This document shows, piece by piece, positions 15,626-26,600 of a DNA stretch of 64,000 bases. The stretch is from the NCBI GenBank assembly GCA_964385305.1, contig CAYLOP010000001.1:1-64000 (forward strand), read 5' to 3'. A model generated the notes under the pieces. It was given only the letters and a program-made list of their open reading frames with translations, was not told where the DNA came from and searched no databases. Position 1 is the first letter of the stretch, and every line of letters starts with the position of its first letter. A program made the translations under genes and the position numbers. The DNA comes from CAYLOP01 sp964385305. GTDB lineage: Bacteria; Chloroflexota; Anaerolineae; Anaerolineales; E44-bin32.

Positions 15626-17857
15626 ATGGAAAATCGACCGATTTACCTCGACTATAACGCAACCACGCCCATCGACCGTCGTGTGGCGAAGGCCATGGAA
15701 CCTTACCTGTACGAACACTTCGGGAATCCATCGAGTGTTCATCCCTATGGTGTTCAAGCCCGGCGTGCCGTGGAGCGCGCTCGCTCGCAACTTGCTTCCC
15801 TTCTTGCCTGCTCACCAACCGAGCTTGTGTTTACAGGCGGGGGCAGCGAAGCGAACAATATGGCGATCGTCGGTGCGGCCATGTTGCGCAAGGAACGGGG
15901 GAACCACATCATCACTTCGGCAGTTGAACACCCGGCTGTGCTTGAGCCCTCCCGCCATTTAGAGAGCCGGGGTTTCCGCCTCACCGTATTGCCAGTAGAT
16001 GAATACGGCATGGTCGATCCGGACGATGTGCGAAAGGCGATCACAAGAGAGACGATATTGGTAAGCGTAATGCACGCCAACAATGAGGTGGGGACGATTG
16101 AGCCGATCGCGCGGATCGCCGAGATCGCCCATGAGGCTGGTGCGCTGATGCATACGGATGCGGCGCAATCGGTTGGAAAGATCCCGGTTCATGTCGATGC
16201 GCTGGGCGTTGATCTTCTCTCTGTTGCGGGGCATAAGCTGTATGCGCCAAAAGGGATTGGGGCGCTATATATTCGATCCGGTGTTGAGGTGGCGAAATTC
16301 ATCCATGGCGCGGATCATGAGATCAATCGGCGTGCCGGCACAGAGAACGTGCTGGAAATCGTCGGATTGGGACATGCCGCCATGTTGGCTGAGGATGAAC
16401 TCGAAGAAAGTATGTTGCACATGCGTGAAATGCGAGATCGGCTCTGGGAAGGTTTGACGGGTGCTTTGGATAGCCCTGAAGCGCATAGGTTGAATGGTCA
16501 TCCGCAGCTTCGATTGCCAAACACGCTCAGCGTCAGTTTTCGTTCGGTTGAAGCGAATACATTACTAGCGGAGATCAATGAGCGCGTTGCGGCATCAGCA
16601 GGCGCCGCATGCCATGCCGAGCATGTCGAGGTCTCTTCTGTGCTCGAGGCGATGAACGTGCCGTTGGAGTATGCCATGGGGACGGTGCGTTTTTCCGTTG
16701 GGAAGATGACAACTGCGCAGGAGATCGACCAGGCATCGGAAATTATAAGTGCAGCGGTGAAACGATTGCTGCCGGGAGCCGCTGTAGGCGAAGCTGGGTC
16801 TGTCCAAGGTGATGAGATCAAACTGACGCACTACACGCATGGATTGGGATGTGCCTGCAAACTGCGGCCACAGGCGTTGGAGGCTGTCTTAGCCAAGTTG
16901 CCCAAACCTACCGACCCTGCGATTCTGGTGGACATTTCCACATCCGACGACGCTGCGGTATATAAATTACGTGAGGATCTAGCAGTCGTCGCAACGGTGG
17001 ATTTTTTCACGCCCATCGCTGATGATCCGTATGATTTTGGCGCGATTTCGGCGGCCAATTCCCTGAGCGATATCTATGCTATGGGTGCGAAGCCGCTTTT
17101 TGCCCTCAACATCGTCGGTTTCCCGACCAACCGATTGCCCTTAGAAGTTCTTGAACGCATCTTGCAGGGCGCGGTAGATAAAGCGTGTGAAGCTGGGATC
17201 AGTATTATCGGTGGTCACACCGTCGACGATACCGAGCCCAAGTTTGGGATGGCTGTGACAGGGGTCGTGCATCCGGATCGCGTGGTCACAAATGCAGCAG
17301 CACAGCCCGGGGACCATCTCCTGCTCACGAAGCCCATTGGGACGGGCATCATCGCTACGGCCATCAAACGCGGACTTGTGGATGAGATCACGACGCGAGA
17401 GGTGATCGACTGGATGGCGAAGCTCAATCGATCCGCATCCGAGGCGATGGTTGAGGTGGGAGTCTCGGCGTGCACGGATGTAACGGGTTTTGGTCTGTTG
17501 GGGCATCTGCGCGAAATGACGGCGGGCGCAGGTCTGGACGCTGAGCTTTTTGTGGACCGGGTTCCTGTGCTTGAGGCGGCTTGGGAATATATTTCTGCAA
17601 ATGTTATCCCCGGCGGCACACGGGACAACCTGGCGTATGTCGAACCCTATGTTCAATGGGGGGATGGTATCTCGGAGCACCATAAGTTAATCCTGGCAGA
17701 TGCACAGACATCCGGTGGACTGCTTGTCGCCATAGATCCGGAAAAAGTGTCCGTCTTCCAAGAAGCGCTCCAGAGAATGGGGGTAGAGATTCGGACAGAC
17801 ATCGGATGCTTCACACGCCCTGGTGCAGGCGAGATCCGCGTCCTTCGTTCGGAGTGA
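15626..17857 (+). CDS. Cysteine desulfurase - selenophosphate synthetase fusion (IscS/NifS-SelD)
   Basis: 743 residues. Residues 1-385 are a cysteine desulfurase: TGGGSEANN, HTDAAQSVGK, PLP lysine Lys204 in SVAGHKLYAPKG, and catalytic Cys329 in AGAACHA. From about residue 400 comes a full SelD: THGLGCACKLRP with Cys409, Cys411 and Lys412 matching Cys17, Cys19 and Lys20 of E. coli SelD, then FFTPIADDPYDFGAISAANS and ISIIGGHTVDD. The desulfurase half could strip selenium from selenocysteine, or deliver it as a perselenide, to the SelD half, which makes selenophosphate from selenide and ATP. The start ATG 15626 follows GAGAGGG. No selA, selB or tRNA-Sec is in the window. Fusions of these two enzymes exist in other bacteria. 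Confidence 0.93.
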   Translation: MENRPIYLDYNATTPIDRRVAKAMEPYLYEHFGNPSSVHPYGVQARRAVERARSQLASLLACSPTELVFTGGGSEANNMAIVGAAMLRKERGNHIITSAVEHPAVLEPSRHLESRGFRLTVLPVDEYGMVDPDDVRKAITRETILVSVMHANNEVGTIEPIARIAEIAHEAGALMHTDAAQSVGKIPVHVDALGVDLLSVAGHKLYAPKGIGALYIRSGVEVAKFIHGADHEINRRAGTENVLEIVGLGHAAMLAEDELEESMLHMREMRDRLWEGLTGALDSPEAHRLNGHPQLRLPNTLSVSFRSVEANTLLAEINERVAASAGAACHAEHVEVSSVLEAMNVPLEYAMGTVRFSVGKMTTAQEIDQASEIISAAVKRLLPGAAVGEAGSVQGDEIKLTHYTHGLGCACKLRPQALEAVLAKLPKPTDPAILVDISTSDDAAVYKLREDLAVVATVDFFTPIADDPYDFGAISAANSLSDIYAMGAKPLFALNIVGFPTNRLPLEVLERILQGAVDKACEAGISIIGGHTVDDTEPKFGMAVTGVVHPDRVVTNAAAQPGDHLLLTKPIGTGIIATAIKRGLVDEITTREVIDWMAKLNRSASEAMVEVGVSACTDVTGFGLLGHLREMTAGAGLDAELFVDRVPVLEAAWEYISANVIPGGTRDNLAYVEPYVQWGDGISEHHKLILADAQTSGGLLVAIDPEKVSVFQEALQRMGVEIRTDIGCFTRPGAGEIRVLRSE

Positions 17858-18029
17858 CCTCGAGAGATTTCCTCGACTTCTGGATCAACCCTTCTGAAAC
17901 CGGGCCATCCCTGTGAGAGTATCCCAGTTTGGGCTGGCAGCTTCCTTTCCTTCTGAAGAGCTTAATTCCATTGGAAGTTGCATCTATGTGGAAAACAAGC
18001 GGCGTATATATTTGAAGGAAGGGGCAATA

Positions 18030-21000
18030 TTAAGGGCTATTGTCTTCTATACAAGATACGGGAAGCCAGACGGAAAACCGTGACCCATGTCCCGGTGCGC
18101 CATCGCTCTCGACGCTGATCTTGCCGTGATGTCGTTCAATAATTTCCTTGCAGATGGCTAAACCAAGACCCGTACCGGCGGCGCCGGTCGTTTGGCTAGC
18201 CGATCCACGGAAGAAACGATGGAAAATCATGTTGATTTCATCATGAGGGATCCCCAACCCTGTATCAACGACCTCAATGATGATCCATTTTTCATCTTCA
18301 ATAGTTTCCTCGTGCGTACATAGCGCGATCTCTCCGCCCGCAGGTGTGTAGTTCATGGCATTGGTGAGCAGGTTTGTGAATACCTGTGTGAGAAGTCGCT
18401 CGTCGCCATAGATGTCGGGTAAATCAGCTTGAGGTTTGGTGACGAGGCTCAGCCCCCGCTCAGCAGCAAGTGTGCTTCGGTCTTCTGCCAATCCCCCCAA
18501 AAGGTCATTGATGTTGATTTGGGAGGGTACAAAAGGAACCGCTTCCGCATCTAAACGGGAGAGTGAGAGTAAATCATCAATCAAGTTAGCAAGACGGTCG
18601 CTTTCGCGTGAAAGTGTTTTTAGGTAGCGTAAACGTTTCCCTTGGTCACCTGGTGTCCTTGCCAATAGGTCCAGGTAAAGACGGATATTCGTAAGCGGGG
18701 TGCGTAGTTCATGGGAGACATCGGACACAAACTGAGACTTTAGCCTATCGAGCGCTTTCAGCGCGCTGATGTCGTGCAATACACCCACAAAGACGATCAC
18801 CTCCCCGATTTCATCAACGACTGGCGTGATCGTTGCAGCTGCGTCATAGAGGGTGCCGTCTTTGCGAAGATTCACAACCTCCCCGCGCCAGGGTCGACCT
18901 TCTTTGATGGCGGTCCACATCTCGGAGTAAAACTCCTCAGAGTGTTCACCGCTTTGAAGGATATTGGAGGTTTTACCAAGTGCCTCATCGGCGGTGTAGC
19001 TGGTGAGTCGCTCCCAACCGGGGTTGACGTATTCAATGACTCCTTCCGGGTCGGTGACCATTACAGCATCGCCGATATTGGTGAGCAATGCATCCAAGCG
19101 ATCACGTTCCGTTTGCAACTCGCTCTCGAGTTCTTTTAACTTCGAGATGTCGCTCACAAGGCCGCTCAAACCTTGAGGGTACCCTTCTTCATCTGTGATC
19201 AAGCTGGTGGCGAGGAGGGCTTGCGTGCGACGATTGTTCTTCGCGCGCAATTCGATCTCTTGGACTTCCTTTGTTGGGCCATCGCCGCGCATACGGGCGA
19301 AAAAGCTGTCAATGAGCCAGGTAAGATCCCTTGGTAGAAATTCACTTAATGGGTTTCCGATGAGAACTTCGGGTTGATATTCCAAAATCTCCGCCATTGC
19401 CTGGTTTACATATTGAATCTCCCCATTGCAATCGATTTGAAAGATCCCGGCTAGCGCTGTCTCCACCAAGGCGCGATAGCGTGCCTCGGATAACGAGAGA
19501 TCACGGGTTCTCTCCGCGACTTCGATCTCAAGGTGCTGTGCTTGGCTGGCAATTTGACTGAAAAGATGTGCGTTCTCGAGTGTAACGGCAGCCTGCGCAG
19601 CAAAGGCAGCCAATAATTCAAGGTCGGAGGAGAAGAAAGGCCGTTCCAGGCCGGTGCGTTGGACGGTCATCACGCCCAGAGTCCGTTGCCGAACATTGAG
19701 CGGCGCCAGGGCCAGACATTCCGGTTCGTCTTCGAGTGTTCCAGGAATAGTCATTCCTCTGGGATCCGAAGCAGCATCGTTGGCAATGATAGGTTGTCCA
19801 TGATCGATCACGTAGCCTGCGAGACCTTGGCCGGATCGCATTTTCATAGCCATTACGGCATCAGAGTGTGGGCCGATCGCAACCACACACCGCGGGAGTT
19901 CTGAGTCGGGTTCGAGAAGGTGGATACGGCTCGCATCGGATCGCAAGAGGTTTTTAGCCTGCTCCGCGATGAGTTGGAGCACTGTTTCCTGATCGAGCGA
20001 GGCTGATATCGAGCGTGCCGTGTGGATGAGTGCCTGGGATTCTTCGGCGCGCCGCTTTGCATCGGTGTATAAACGAGCGTTTTCGATAGCGATCGCTGCC
20101 ATACTGGCAATCGCTTGCGCTAATTCAACTTGCTCGGGAGTGAATAAGCGATCTCGGGTCTTGATGAATAATTCCATGCCGCCGATCGCTCGATCGCCTG
20201 CGATCAATGGTACACCGATAAGAGCCTGGAGACCTGCTTGTATCCATAAAGGATCGGCGTCGGGATGATTGGGATAATCATCAACCTGGATGGGGCTGCG
20301 GGTCTTGACTACTTGCCATGTCAGACCTCGGTCGCGATGGGTAAGGGAGGCGTGCAAGTATCCCGGGAGTTCGTAGAGGTAGGGGAAAGCAATCGTCTCA
20401 CCATCCGGCTCGATCAAGCCGATCGCACCGGCATCGGCTCCCGTGACCTCTGCCGCTATTTGAATCACGCTTTCGAGCACAACACGAAGGTCGAGGGCGT
20501 TGGATATGGTGCTGGCGACTTGGTTGCGTAGTTTCTCGCGGCTCAATGCGGTCTGAATGTTTTCGCGAGCGCGGACATGGCCGAGAGAGACGGAAATATG
20601 ATCGGCCAGCGCTGCAACCATGGCTGTGTCCGCCGGCTCTAGCCACGGCGCGCTGACCGAGATCGTTCCGATGGGTTGATCCACGAGAACCAGGGGGGCG
20701 ATGATTGTGGCGGAGCCACCAATGATATGCATGATGCGCGGAAGCAGTGGCTTTAAGGTTTCCGGCATCATCTGCCCCACCACTTGAGAGCGATCGTTTG
20801 TGAAGACGGCTTCGGAGGAGGTTAACGCCCGGTGATAGGCTTCTACTTTTTTTGGATCAAATGTGTATCCGTGGATCTCCAGTCCGCTAAGTCGTTCGAG
20901 TGTCCTGAGGACCGATTTACTAAGGGATGGGGATTGCACTTGCAGGAGGCCGTCATTCGTCAGCAGAGCAACACTGCCTCGCAAACTTATACGTTGCAGT

Positions 21001-21119
21001 TCTTCAGACACAGCACGGATAACATCCTGCTCGCTAGAGGCTGCTTTACGGGCGACACCACCTGCAGCGTGAAATGCGGATGCCCAGATAGTTTCAATCT
21101 TCGGTCGTCGACGAATCAT
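18030..21119 (-). CDS. Multi-sensor histidine kinase (GAF x3, PAS x2)
   Basis: 1029 residues, apparently soluble. Roughly: GAF-like domains at 30-185, 215-350 and 380-520; a short coiled segment (QHLEIEVAERTRDLSLSEAR); PAS domains at 545-655 and 670-785 (ITPVVDEIGEVIVFVGVLHD closes the second); HisKA with the phospho-accepting His in FVSDVSHELRTPLTN; and HATPase_c with NLLTNAMNYTP, DTGLGIP and GTGLGLAICKEI. It should sense intracellular ligands or redox state and phosphorylate a response regulator. No regulator is adjacent; the one at 38.7-39.1 kb is the only receiver in the window and a link is unproven. Confidence 0.9.
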   Translation of the reverse strand: MIRRRPKIETIWASAFHAAGGVARKAASSEQDVIRAVSEELQRISLRGSVALLTNDGLLQVQSPSLSKSVLRTLERLSGLEIHGYTFDPKKVEAYHRALTSSEAVFTNDRSQVVGQMMPETLKPLLPRIMHIIGGSATIIAPLVLVDQPIGTISVSAPWLEPADTAMVAALADHISVSLGHVRARENIQTALSREKLRNQVASTISNALDLRVVLESVIQIAAEVTGADAGAIGLIEPDGETIAFPYLYELPGYLHASLTHRDRGLTWQVVKTRSPIQVDDYPNHPDADPLWIQAGLQALIGVPLIAGDRAIGGMELFIKTRDRLFTPEQVELAQAIASMAAIAIENARLYTDAKRRAEESQALIHTARSISASLDQETVLQLIAEQAKNLLRSDASRIHLLEPDSELPRCVVAIGPHSDAVMAMKMRSGQGLAGYVIDHGQPIIANDAASDPRGMTIPGTLEDEPECLALAPLNVRQRTLGVMTVQRTGLERPFFSSDLELLAAFAAQAAVTLENAHLFSQIASQAQHLEIEVAERTRDLSLSEARYRALVETALAGIFQIDCNGEIQYVNQAMAEILEYQPEVLIGNPLSEFLPRDLTWLIDSFFARMRGDGPTKEVQEIELRAKNNRRTQALLATSLITDEEGYPQGLSGLVSDISKLKELESELQTERDRLDALLTNIGDAVMVTDPEGVIEYVNPGWERLTSYTADEALGKTSNILQSGEHSEEFYSEMWTAIKEGRPWRGEVVNLRKDGTLYDAAATITPVVDEIGEVIVFVGVLHDISALKALDRLKSQFVSDVSHELRTPLTNIRLYLDLLARTPGDQGKRLRYLKTLSRESDRLANLIDDLLSLSRLDAEAVPFVPSQININDLLGGLAEDRSTLAAERGLSLVTKPQADLPDIYGDERLLTQVFTNLLTNAMNYTPAGGEIALCTHEETIEDEKWIIIEVVDTGLGIPHDEINMIFHRFFRGSASQTTGAAGTGLGLAICKEIIERHHGKISVESDGAPGHGSRFSVWLPVSCIEDNSP

Positions 21120-21365
21120 GTTCGCTACTACTTACCTACCCATGCTCGTATCAGATTTGGTGCGACAGGCTTAGTGTATCACGACTTGTGTTTGCAGACA
21201 TCGAGATCAGAAATGGCTGGCGCATAGTAATCTGCGAAGCACCCTTCGGGATGGTTAAGTTCATCTCAATCCTCGGTGGATTGTGTAGAACATGGTGTGA
21301 ATCTTTACGTACCACAACAGCGTGGGTAGACTCTGGAATATCGTGTATGAAATGGAGGCCAGTTT

Positions 21366-22370
21366 ATGTCGTTATTGGCAAATTGGCGGGAGGTTCTTGA
21401 AACTGTAAATCTGTCACCCGAAAGAGAGATGGATCGGGTAAGCCGATGGTTGATTATCACTCGCGCAGCCGTGTTTACTATGACCATCACCTCGGGGTTG
21501 ATCGGCGGACTGCTGGCAGCTGCACTGGCCGAGAATCCGAATTGGCTGCGCTTTGCACTTGCTGTGATTGGACTCACACTCGCTCATGCGGCCAACAACA
21601 TGACCAATGACTACTTCGACCTTGAGGGGGGTGTTGACACCGACGAGTACGCACGGGCTCAATACGCGCCGCACCCTGTGCTTAGCGGGATGATTTCCAA
21701 GCGAGCGTTAATGACGGCCATCGTGTTCGTCAACCTTCTTGATGCATTTATCATGCTTTATTTCATCCTGCAGACTGGCTGGCAAGTCATCATCTTCGCG
21801 CTTGCGGGGCTCTTCATCAGCGTGTTTTATGTGGCGCCCCCCATCAGGCTGAAACACATCGGATTAGGTGAGCTCGGGGTTTTCCTGGTTTGGGGTCCGC
21901 TCATGATTGGGGGAACGTACTATGTCACGGCGGGAGCGATGCCGCCGATCGGAGTGTGGCTGGCATGTGTGCCCTATGCACTGATTGTGACGACGGTCTT
22001 GATCGGTAAACATATCGATAAACACGACGCCGACCAAGCTAAAGGCATTCACACCTTGCCCGTGGTGATCGGCGAGCGTGTCTCATTGTGGCTCAATATG
22101 GCGCTCATGGTGGTGTTGTATTACCTTGTTGTCCTAACACTGGTGATCACCGAGGTCGTAGGCCCATGGGTCTTGTTGGTCGTCTTGGCACTTCCCCGGC
22201 TGGCGCGCGTAATCAAGATTTATTTAGCGCCACCCCCGAGTGAGCCGCCGCCGGGTTATCCTGTGTGGCCGCTTTGGTATGTCTCGGCAGCGTTTTACCA
22301 TAATAAACTAGCGGGTGGGTTGTTTGTGCTCGGGCTGATTTTGAACCTCGTTCCATTCTTGGCGCTCTAA
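21366..22370 (+). CDS. UbiA-family prenyltransferase, MenA-like
   Basis: 334 residues with about eight membrane helices. The first aspartate-rich motif is NNMTNDYFDLEGGVDTDE, and a second aspartate cluster appears as GKHIDKHDADQAKGIHTLPV. These bind the Mg-diphosphate of a polyprenyl donor. The sequence is nearest in style to MenA (1,4-dihydroxy-2-naphthoate octaprenyltransferase), but no other menaquinone gene is nearby, so acceptor is uncertain. ATG 21366 is preceded by TGGAGG. It is followed by a convergent gene with no clear terminator. Confidence 0.82.
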   Translation: MSLLANWREVLETVNLSPEREMDRVSRWLIITRAAVFTMTITSGLIGGLLAAALAENPNWLRFALAVIGLTLAHAANNMTNDYFDLEGGVDTDEYARAQYAPHPVLSGMISKRALMTAIVFVNLLDAFIMLYFILQTGWQVIIFALAGLFISVFYVAPPIRLKHIGLGELGVFLVWGPLMIGGTYYVTAGAMPPIGVWLACVPYALIVTTVLIGKHIDKHDADQAKGIHTLPVVIGERVSLWLNMALMVVLYYLVVLTLVITEVVGPWVLLVVLALPRLARVIKIYLAPPPSEPPPGYPVWPLWYVSAAFYHNKLAGGLFVLGLILNLVPFLAL

Positions 22371-22470
22371 GGGAAATTGCACGCGTCGAAATATGGGCGG
22401 TGTGCAAGAGCAGAGATCGTGTAAGATCCGTGGCGTCGAGTTGTACCACGGGCCTTGTGTTTTTTGGATG

Positions 22471-23457
22471 TTATTTCTGACTCATCAATAACCGGACATA
22501 CTGCGCTCGTTCAAACGCGAAAGGATCCTCGACTTTCATTTGACTTGTTTTTCCCCGGAACGCGTCGAGATTCGCGTAATCATGTTCCCCCATCCAGCCC
22601 TCTAGCTCACGGAGCATGGTCGAGACGAAGGGGATGCCTTGTTGGAGAAGAGCCGAGGCGGTTTGGACAACGGTAGCGCCTGCGAGAATCGCTTTTGCGA
22701 CGTCCAATCCGGAGTGGACGCCGGTATTGAGGGCTAAGTCGCTCGTGACTCGACCGTGGAGAAGGGCAACCCAGCGTAGAGGAAGCTTGATTTCGCTGGG
22801 TGTGCTGTAAGCCATCTCGTGGATTAAGCTCTCGGAGATTGGATCGATATCCGGTTGTAGGAAGCGGTTAAACAAGACAAGCGCAGCGACGCCTCGCTTA
22901 TCCAACTCGGCGGCCACGTTTGCCGTTGAGGTATAAAAGGGACTGAGCTTTACGGCAATAGGGATCTGGACCTCACCCATGACCGCTTCTACCGTGTCGT
23001 ATAGCGACCGCTCAATTTCAGCTCCGGGCTTTTGCAGATTCGTTGCAACGGCGTATAGGTTGAGTTCTAGCCCGTCGACGCCAGTGTCCTCCAACTGTTT
23101 CGCGTAGCGAGTCCATGCGCCCGGGGTTATCGCATTTAAGCTGGCGATCAAGGGTATACTAACCTCTGCGCGGGTCTTCTCCACCCACATTAAATGTTCG
23201 CTGGCGTCTCCGTGGGAAAGCTGTGGGAAATAGGAGAGCGCCTCAGGGAAAATATCGCCGCCTACTGAGAGATCCTCCTCCATTTGCAGGGCGTCGAAGA
23301 GAATTTGTTCTTCGAATAGCGAGCGAATCACCAATGCGCCCGCGCCGGCACCCTCAGCTGCCTTGATCCTGTCGATCATACTGGAGATCGACGATGCGGC
23401 GACAACGACAGGCGTCTTTAGAGAGATGCCCATGTACGAGGTTTTTAGGTCGGTCAT
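22471..23457 (-). CDS. Dihydroorotate dehydrogenase-like FMN protein
   Basis: 328 residues of TIM-barrel DHOD type: LKTPVVVAASSIS at the N-terminus, IPLIASLNA, IPIAVKLSPFYT and LNTGVHSGLDVAKAILAGA for the FMN-phosphate site. AAAGGAGG stands upstream of the ATG. This subgroup is often found beside the pyruvate:ferredoxin oxidoreductase gene, as it is here in divergent orientation, and is probably not the pyrimidine enzyme PyrD; an oxidoreductase role linked to ferredoxin metabolism is plausible but unproven. Confidence 0.85.
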   Translation of the reverse strand: MTDLKTSYMGISLKTPVVVAASSISSMIDRIKAAEGAGAGALVIRSLFEEQILFDALQMEEDLSVGGDIFPEALSYFPQLSHGDASEHLMWVEKTRAEVSIPLIASLNAITPGAWTRYAKQLEDTGVDGLELNLYAVATNLQKPGAEIERSLYDTVEAVMGEVQIPIAVKLSPFYTSTANVAAELDKRGVAALVLFNRFLQPDIDPISESLIHEMAYSTPSEIKLPLRWVALLHGRVTSDLALNTGVHSGLDVAKAILAGATVVQTASALLQQGIPFVSTMLRELEGWMGEHDYANLDAFRGKTSQMKVEDPFAFERAQYVRLLMSQK

Positions 23458-23593
23458 GATGCCTCCTTTGGCAAAGTAAGCAGTGTTAAAAGAATATCAA
23501 AAAAGCGCCCTAAATGCTAAAGAAAAGTGATAGGTGTCCTCCGCTTTACAATGCACTTTTACACTGTTGAAAAAGGTGGATGAGGGCTAACGT

Positions 23594-23599
23594 TATAAT
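23594..23599 (+). promoter_or_regulatory. -10 element of the PFOR gene
   Basis: TATAAT, 73 bases upstream of ATG 23672. TTGAAA at 23573-23578 is too far (about 15 extra check bases beyond ideal spacing would not fit), so the -35 is weak or absent. A long leader of about 65 bases is implied. Confidence 0.4.
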
Positions 23600-23671
23600 G
23601 GATTTTTATTTGTAAATTCGATGTTCCAGACCTGAACCATCCAACTCGGGTTCGGCTGAAAGGAGAATTGT

Positions 23672-26600
23672 ATGGTAGAGAAAGTGGCCAAGCGCAAATA
23701 TGTGCCTTATGACGGGAACGCGGCGGCTGCTCATGCAGCCTATGCAACCAATGAGGTTATCGCTATCTATCCAATCACTCCCTCCTCGCCAATGGGGGAA
23801 ATCGCGGATGCGAAAGCGGCAGACGGCGAAGTGAACATTTGGGGAACGGTACCCAATGTCACGGAAATGCAGTCTGAGGGTGGCGCGGCTGGCGCGGTGC
23901 ATGGTGCTTTGACAACAGGCTCCCTCACAACGACTTTTACCGCCTCTCAGGGCTTGCTCTTGATGATCCCCAATATGTTTAAGATTGCCGGTGAACTTAC
24001 TCCGACAGTGTTTCACATTGCAGCTCGATCCGTGGCAGCGCAGGCTTTATCCATCTTCGGCGATCATAGTGATGTGATGGCAGCGCGCTCCACGGGTTGG
24101 GGTCTTCTTTCGTCGAACAACATTCAAGAAGTCATGGATTTCGGGCTGATCGCGCAGGCAGCAGCCCTGGAATCGCGCGTGCCCTTCTTGCATTTCTTCG
24201 ATGGTTTCCGCAGCTCACATGAGATCCAGAAAATTGAAGAGTTGACCCATGAAGACATGCGGGCGATGATCGACGAGGAGTGGGTGATTGCACATCGCAA
24301 TCGTGGTCTCTCCCCCGATAGACCGTCCATCCGTGGCACCGCGCAGAACCCCGATGTCTTCTTCGCAGCTCGTGAAACGGTCAATCCTTATTATTTGAAA
24401 ACCCCAGCCATAGTTCAGGGCGCGATGGATCGCTTCGCGAAGATTGTTGGTCGAGAATATCACCTCTTTGATTATGTGGGTGCCCCCGATGCAGAGCGTG
24501 TTGTGGTGATGATGGGTTCAGGCGCCGACACGATGCATGAGACCGTGGAACATTTGGTGGCGCAGGGTGAAAAGGTTGGCATGATCAAGGTTCGCCTGTA
24601 TCGCCCCTTCGATAAGGGTGCCTTTATTGGGGCTTTACCGAAGACCGTCAAATCCATCGCCGTGCTCGACCGCACGAAGGAACCCGGCGCGGGTGGTGAG
24701 CCTCTATACCTCGACGTTCAAAACGCACTTGTCGAAACAGCGATTGATGGAAGTAAGAGCCGCGATGCGTTACCGATTGTCGTTGGAGGCCGTTACGGCC
24801 TTGGTTCCCGAGAGTTCAACCCTGGCATGGCGAAGTCCGTCTTAGACAACCTTGCTCAAAAGGAACCGAGAAATCATTTCACGGTAGGTATTTACGATGA
24901 TCTGACCAAGACCAACTTGCCCTGGGACGACACTTTCTCGGCTGAGTCAGCGAATGTACACCGGGCAATGTTCTATGGTCTGGGTGGTGATGGGACGGTT
25001 GGGGCGAATAAAAACTCGATCAAGATCATCGGCAAGGCCACCGACTACTATGCCCAAGGTTACTTCCAGTACGACTCGAAGAAATCGGGCTCGATGACCA
25101 TTTCACACCTGCGTTTCAGCCCTGATCCAATCCGCAGCACCTACCTTCTGCAAGAGGCGGAATTCGTAGCCTGTCATGCGTTCGCCTTCTTAGAGCGTTA
25201 CGACATTCTCGGTAATCTCAAGCCGGGCGGCACGTTCCTGCTCAACAGTCCCTATCCTGCCGATGAGGTTTGGGATAAGTTACCGTATGAGGTGCAGGAA
25301 GCGCTGATCGATAAACAAGCCAAGTTCTACATCATCGACGCTTACTCCTTGGCGAATTCACTTGGATTGGGTTCTCGCATCAATGTGATTATGCAGACGG
25401 CGTTCTTCAGTATTTCAGGCGTGCTCCCAGAGGAGAAGGCGCTCAAGATGATGGAGCTGGCCGTTGAGGATACCTATGGCTTGAAGGGTAAGGCGGTGGT
25501 GGGCATGAATATCAAGGCCGCCAACCTGGCAACCGACCGTATTCATAAGATCACCTTGCCCGAAAAGGCAACCTCCAAGAACCATATGCTTCCGCCAGTC
25601 CCTGTTGACGCCCCCGAGTTTGTGCAAAAAGTGACCGGGGAGATGATCGCCAGACGTGGTGAGGAGATACCCGTTTCCCTTTTACCCAACGATGGCACCT
25701 ATCCCACCGGTACGACCAAGTACGAGAAGCGCAACGTCGCACTGGAGATTCCTGTTTGGGACCCAGAAGTCTGCATCCAATGCAATCAATGCTCCTTGGT
25801 GTGCCCGCATGCCGCGATCCGCGCCAAAGTCTACGATGCCAGCCTGGCGAATGGCAACGCTCCAGAAGGATGGCAGTCTGTACCGGCGAAAGGGCGTGCC
25901 TTTGAGGGTATGATGTACACACTTCAGGTGGCGCCGGAAGATTGCACGGGTTGTGGCGCTTGCGTCCATATCTGCCCCGCCCATGCGAAGGATGAGAAGG
26001 GCGAGAAGACGGAGCATAAGGCGATCAACATGGCATCGCAGCCCCCGATCAGATTGCAGGAAGTGGCCAAGTGGGATTACTTCCTTTCGATCCCTGACCC
26101 CGATCCTTCTTTGTTCAATCGATTTAGCACAAAGGGGTCCCAGTTCTTGCCGGCGATGTTCGAGTTCTCGGGCGCGTGCGCAGGCTGCGGTGAGACACCC
26201 TATGTCAAGCTGCTTTCTCAACTTTTCGGCGATCGCATGATCGTGGCGAATGCGACCGGATGCTCCTCGATTTTCGGCGGCAACTTGCCAACCACACCCT
26301 ATGCACCGCGATCTGATGGGCGCGGACCGGCATGGTCGAACTCGCTTTTCGAGGACAACGCGGAGTTCGGCATGGGGATGCGACTCACAGTGGATAGGCA
26401 GACGACGTTCGCAAAAGAGTTGCTGGACAAGGTAGATATCAAGGGTGCCGCAGAACTGATTGAATCGATCAAGACGGCTGATGTAAGCACGCAAGAGGGG
26501 ATCGAAGCACAGCGTGGGCGCGTAAGTGAACTCAAAGCGCATCTAGAGAAGCAAAATGATCCGATTGCAAAGCGCTTGCTTAGCGTCGCTGACTTCCTCG

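Noticed and set aside
16850..16855. Possible selenocysteine codon at the SelD active site
   Set aside because: The codons at both active positions are TGT and TGC, so cysteine is encoded directly; no UGA is present.
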